Shown here: piece after piece, positions 5,111-5,702 of the stretch
Position numbering within the stretch: position 1 is the first letter of the stretch
Layout: the number at the start of each line of letters is the position of its first letter
DNA from: Bifidobacterium breve
GTDB taxonomy: Bacteria; Actinomycetota; Actinomycetes; Nanopelagicales; Nanopelagicaceae
Length of the DNA stretch: 5,702 bases
Direction of reading: 5' to 3'
Assembly (NCBI GenBank): GCA_943324025.2
Contig: CALPKA020000044.1
Location: 1 to 5,702 of the forward strand
Position numbers and translations under genes: made by a program
The notes under the pieces: model-generated
Database searches by the model: none
What the model saw: only the letters and a program-made list of their open reading frames with translations
What the model was told of the DNA's origin: nothing

Positions 5111-5702
5111 TTAATTGGAAATTGCCGCCTTAATTCTGGCTATTGAACGCTCCTTGCCCAATAGTTCCAAAGACTCAAATAATGGCGGTGAAATATGTGA
5201 GCCAGTTACCGCAATCCGAAGTGCACTAAATGCGATTCTTGGCTTTAATCCAAGCTCTTCAATCAACGCCACCCGTAATACGGACTCAATTGAAACATGA
5301 TCCCAAGATTGCACTGGCTCAAGTTTAGTCAATGCAACTTTCAATACATTTTGGGAATCAGCATCAACAATCTTGCCCATTTCTTCACCTTCAACTTTGA
5401 AATTATTAACAAACAAAAAGTTCAACATTGCCGGTATCTCAGCTAACTTCACAATTCGCTCTTGAATAATCGGCAGGGCAGATCGGACTACATCTAGCTC
5501 TGCTTCACTTCCAGTAATAACTTTAGCGTTTATCAGGAATGGCAGCGCCCATTTGAGAAATTCATCAATGGTAAGGGCACGAATTTTATCGCCATTAATA
5601 GCCTCGAGCTTTTTCATATCAAATCTAGCCGGGCTGCTGTTCACTCGTTCAACTGTAAACAAGGAGACTAATTCATCCATAGTGATGTTTTCTTTATCAT
5701 CA
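5111..5702 (-). CDS. gltX: Glutamyl-tRNA synthetase, C-terminal part (cut by window edge)
   Basis: Cytoplasmic class I synthetase that attaches glutamate to tRNA-Glu and, in organisms lacking GlnRS, also to tRNA-Gln. About 196 residues are visible, reading openly to the right edge; the family has about 480-500, so the HIGH and KMSKS catalytic motifs lie outside. The recognisable anchor is VNSSPARFDMKKLEAINGDKI, the conserved segment linking the catalytic core to the helical anticodon-binding domain; it follows DELVSLFTVER, also typical of GluRS. The C-terminus (VLRVALIEELGLKPRIAFSALRIAVTGSHISPPLFESLELLGKE) is the conserved terminal helix bundle with the TGS..SPPLFE..LLGKE signature. The internal ATG at 5680 is not the start, because the frame continues upstream of it without a stop. 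Its location just ahead of tRNA-Gln and tRNA-Glu matches its substrates. Confidence 0.95.
   Translation of the reverse strand, partial: DDKENITMDELVSLFTVERVNSSPARFDMKKLEAINGDKIRALTIDEFLKWALPFLINAKVITGSEAELDVVRSALPIIQERIVKLAEIPAMLNFLFVNNFKVEGEEMGKIVDADSQNVLKVALTKLEPVQSWDHVSIESVLRVALIEELGLKPRIAFSALRIAVTGSHISPPLFESLELLGKERSIARIKAAISN

Noticed and set aside
1..5702. Mobile element, CRISPR array, toxin-antitoxin or defence system
   Set aside because: All the sequence is accounted for by conserved housekeeping genes and short regulatory gaps. No terminal inverted repeats, transposase, spaced repeat array or unfamiliar gene was found.

Overview
The window comes from an actinobacterium with fairly low GC. 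The gene order gltX, tRNA-Gln, tRNA-Glu, IclR regulator, leuC, leuD, hup, plsC, gpsA is the classical actinobacterial arrangement. The IclR protein resembles Streptomyces NdgR and corynebacterial LtbR, and the HU protein carries the Lys/Ala/Pro tail typical of actinobacterial HupB/HupS. By eye the base composition is in the low to mid 40s % GC, far below Streptomyces or Mycobacterium. Together with the short intergenic gaps this suggests a streamlined freshwater lineage such as the acI group (Nanopelagicales); that placement is inference.

Layout, left to right. Positions 1-631 (minus) hold the N-terminal two thirds of gpsA (glycerol-3-phosphate dehydrogenase), cut by the window edge. It overlaps by 4 bases the upstream gene plsC (628-1410, minus), a lysophosphatidate-type acyltransferase, so two early steps of phospholipid synthesis share a transcript. 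A strong hairpin terminator (1456-1486) separates this pair from hup (1504-1917, minus). Upstream of hup is a 178-base AT-rich gap with repeated TTAAGC elements and a hairpin after leuD. leuD (2096-2692) and leuC (2694-4091), both minus, are the small and large subunits of isopropylmalate isomerase and are separated by one base. leuC is transcribed divergently from the IclR regulator (plus, start taken as GTG 4173, end 4895). Their roughly 80-base shared intergenic region holds two overlapping promoter candidates and a 15-base inverted repeat, a likely operator. The regulator converges on two minus-strand tRNA genes, tRNA-Glu(CTC) 4902-4974 and tRNA-Gln(CTG) 4999-5070, which follow the 3' end of gltX (5111-5702, cut at the right edge).

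The genes fall into four groups: leucine biosynthesis with its probable local regulator, glutamate/glutamine tRNA charging, nucleoid structure, and membrane lipid synthesis. All reading frames appear intact. No mobile element, CRISPR array, phage gene or clear novel system is visible. The points most worth a second look are regulatory: the leuC/IclR operator, the leaderless-looking starts, the hup upstream repeats, and the tRNA identity elements that fit indirect glutaminyl-tRNA synthesis.
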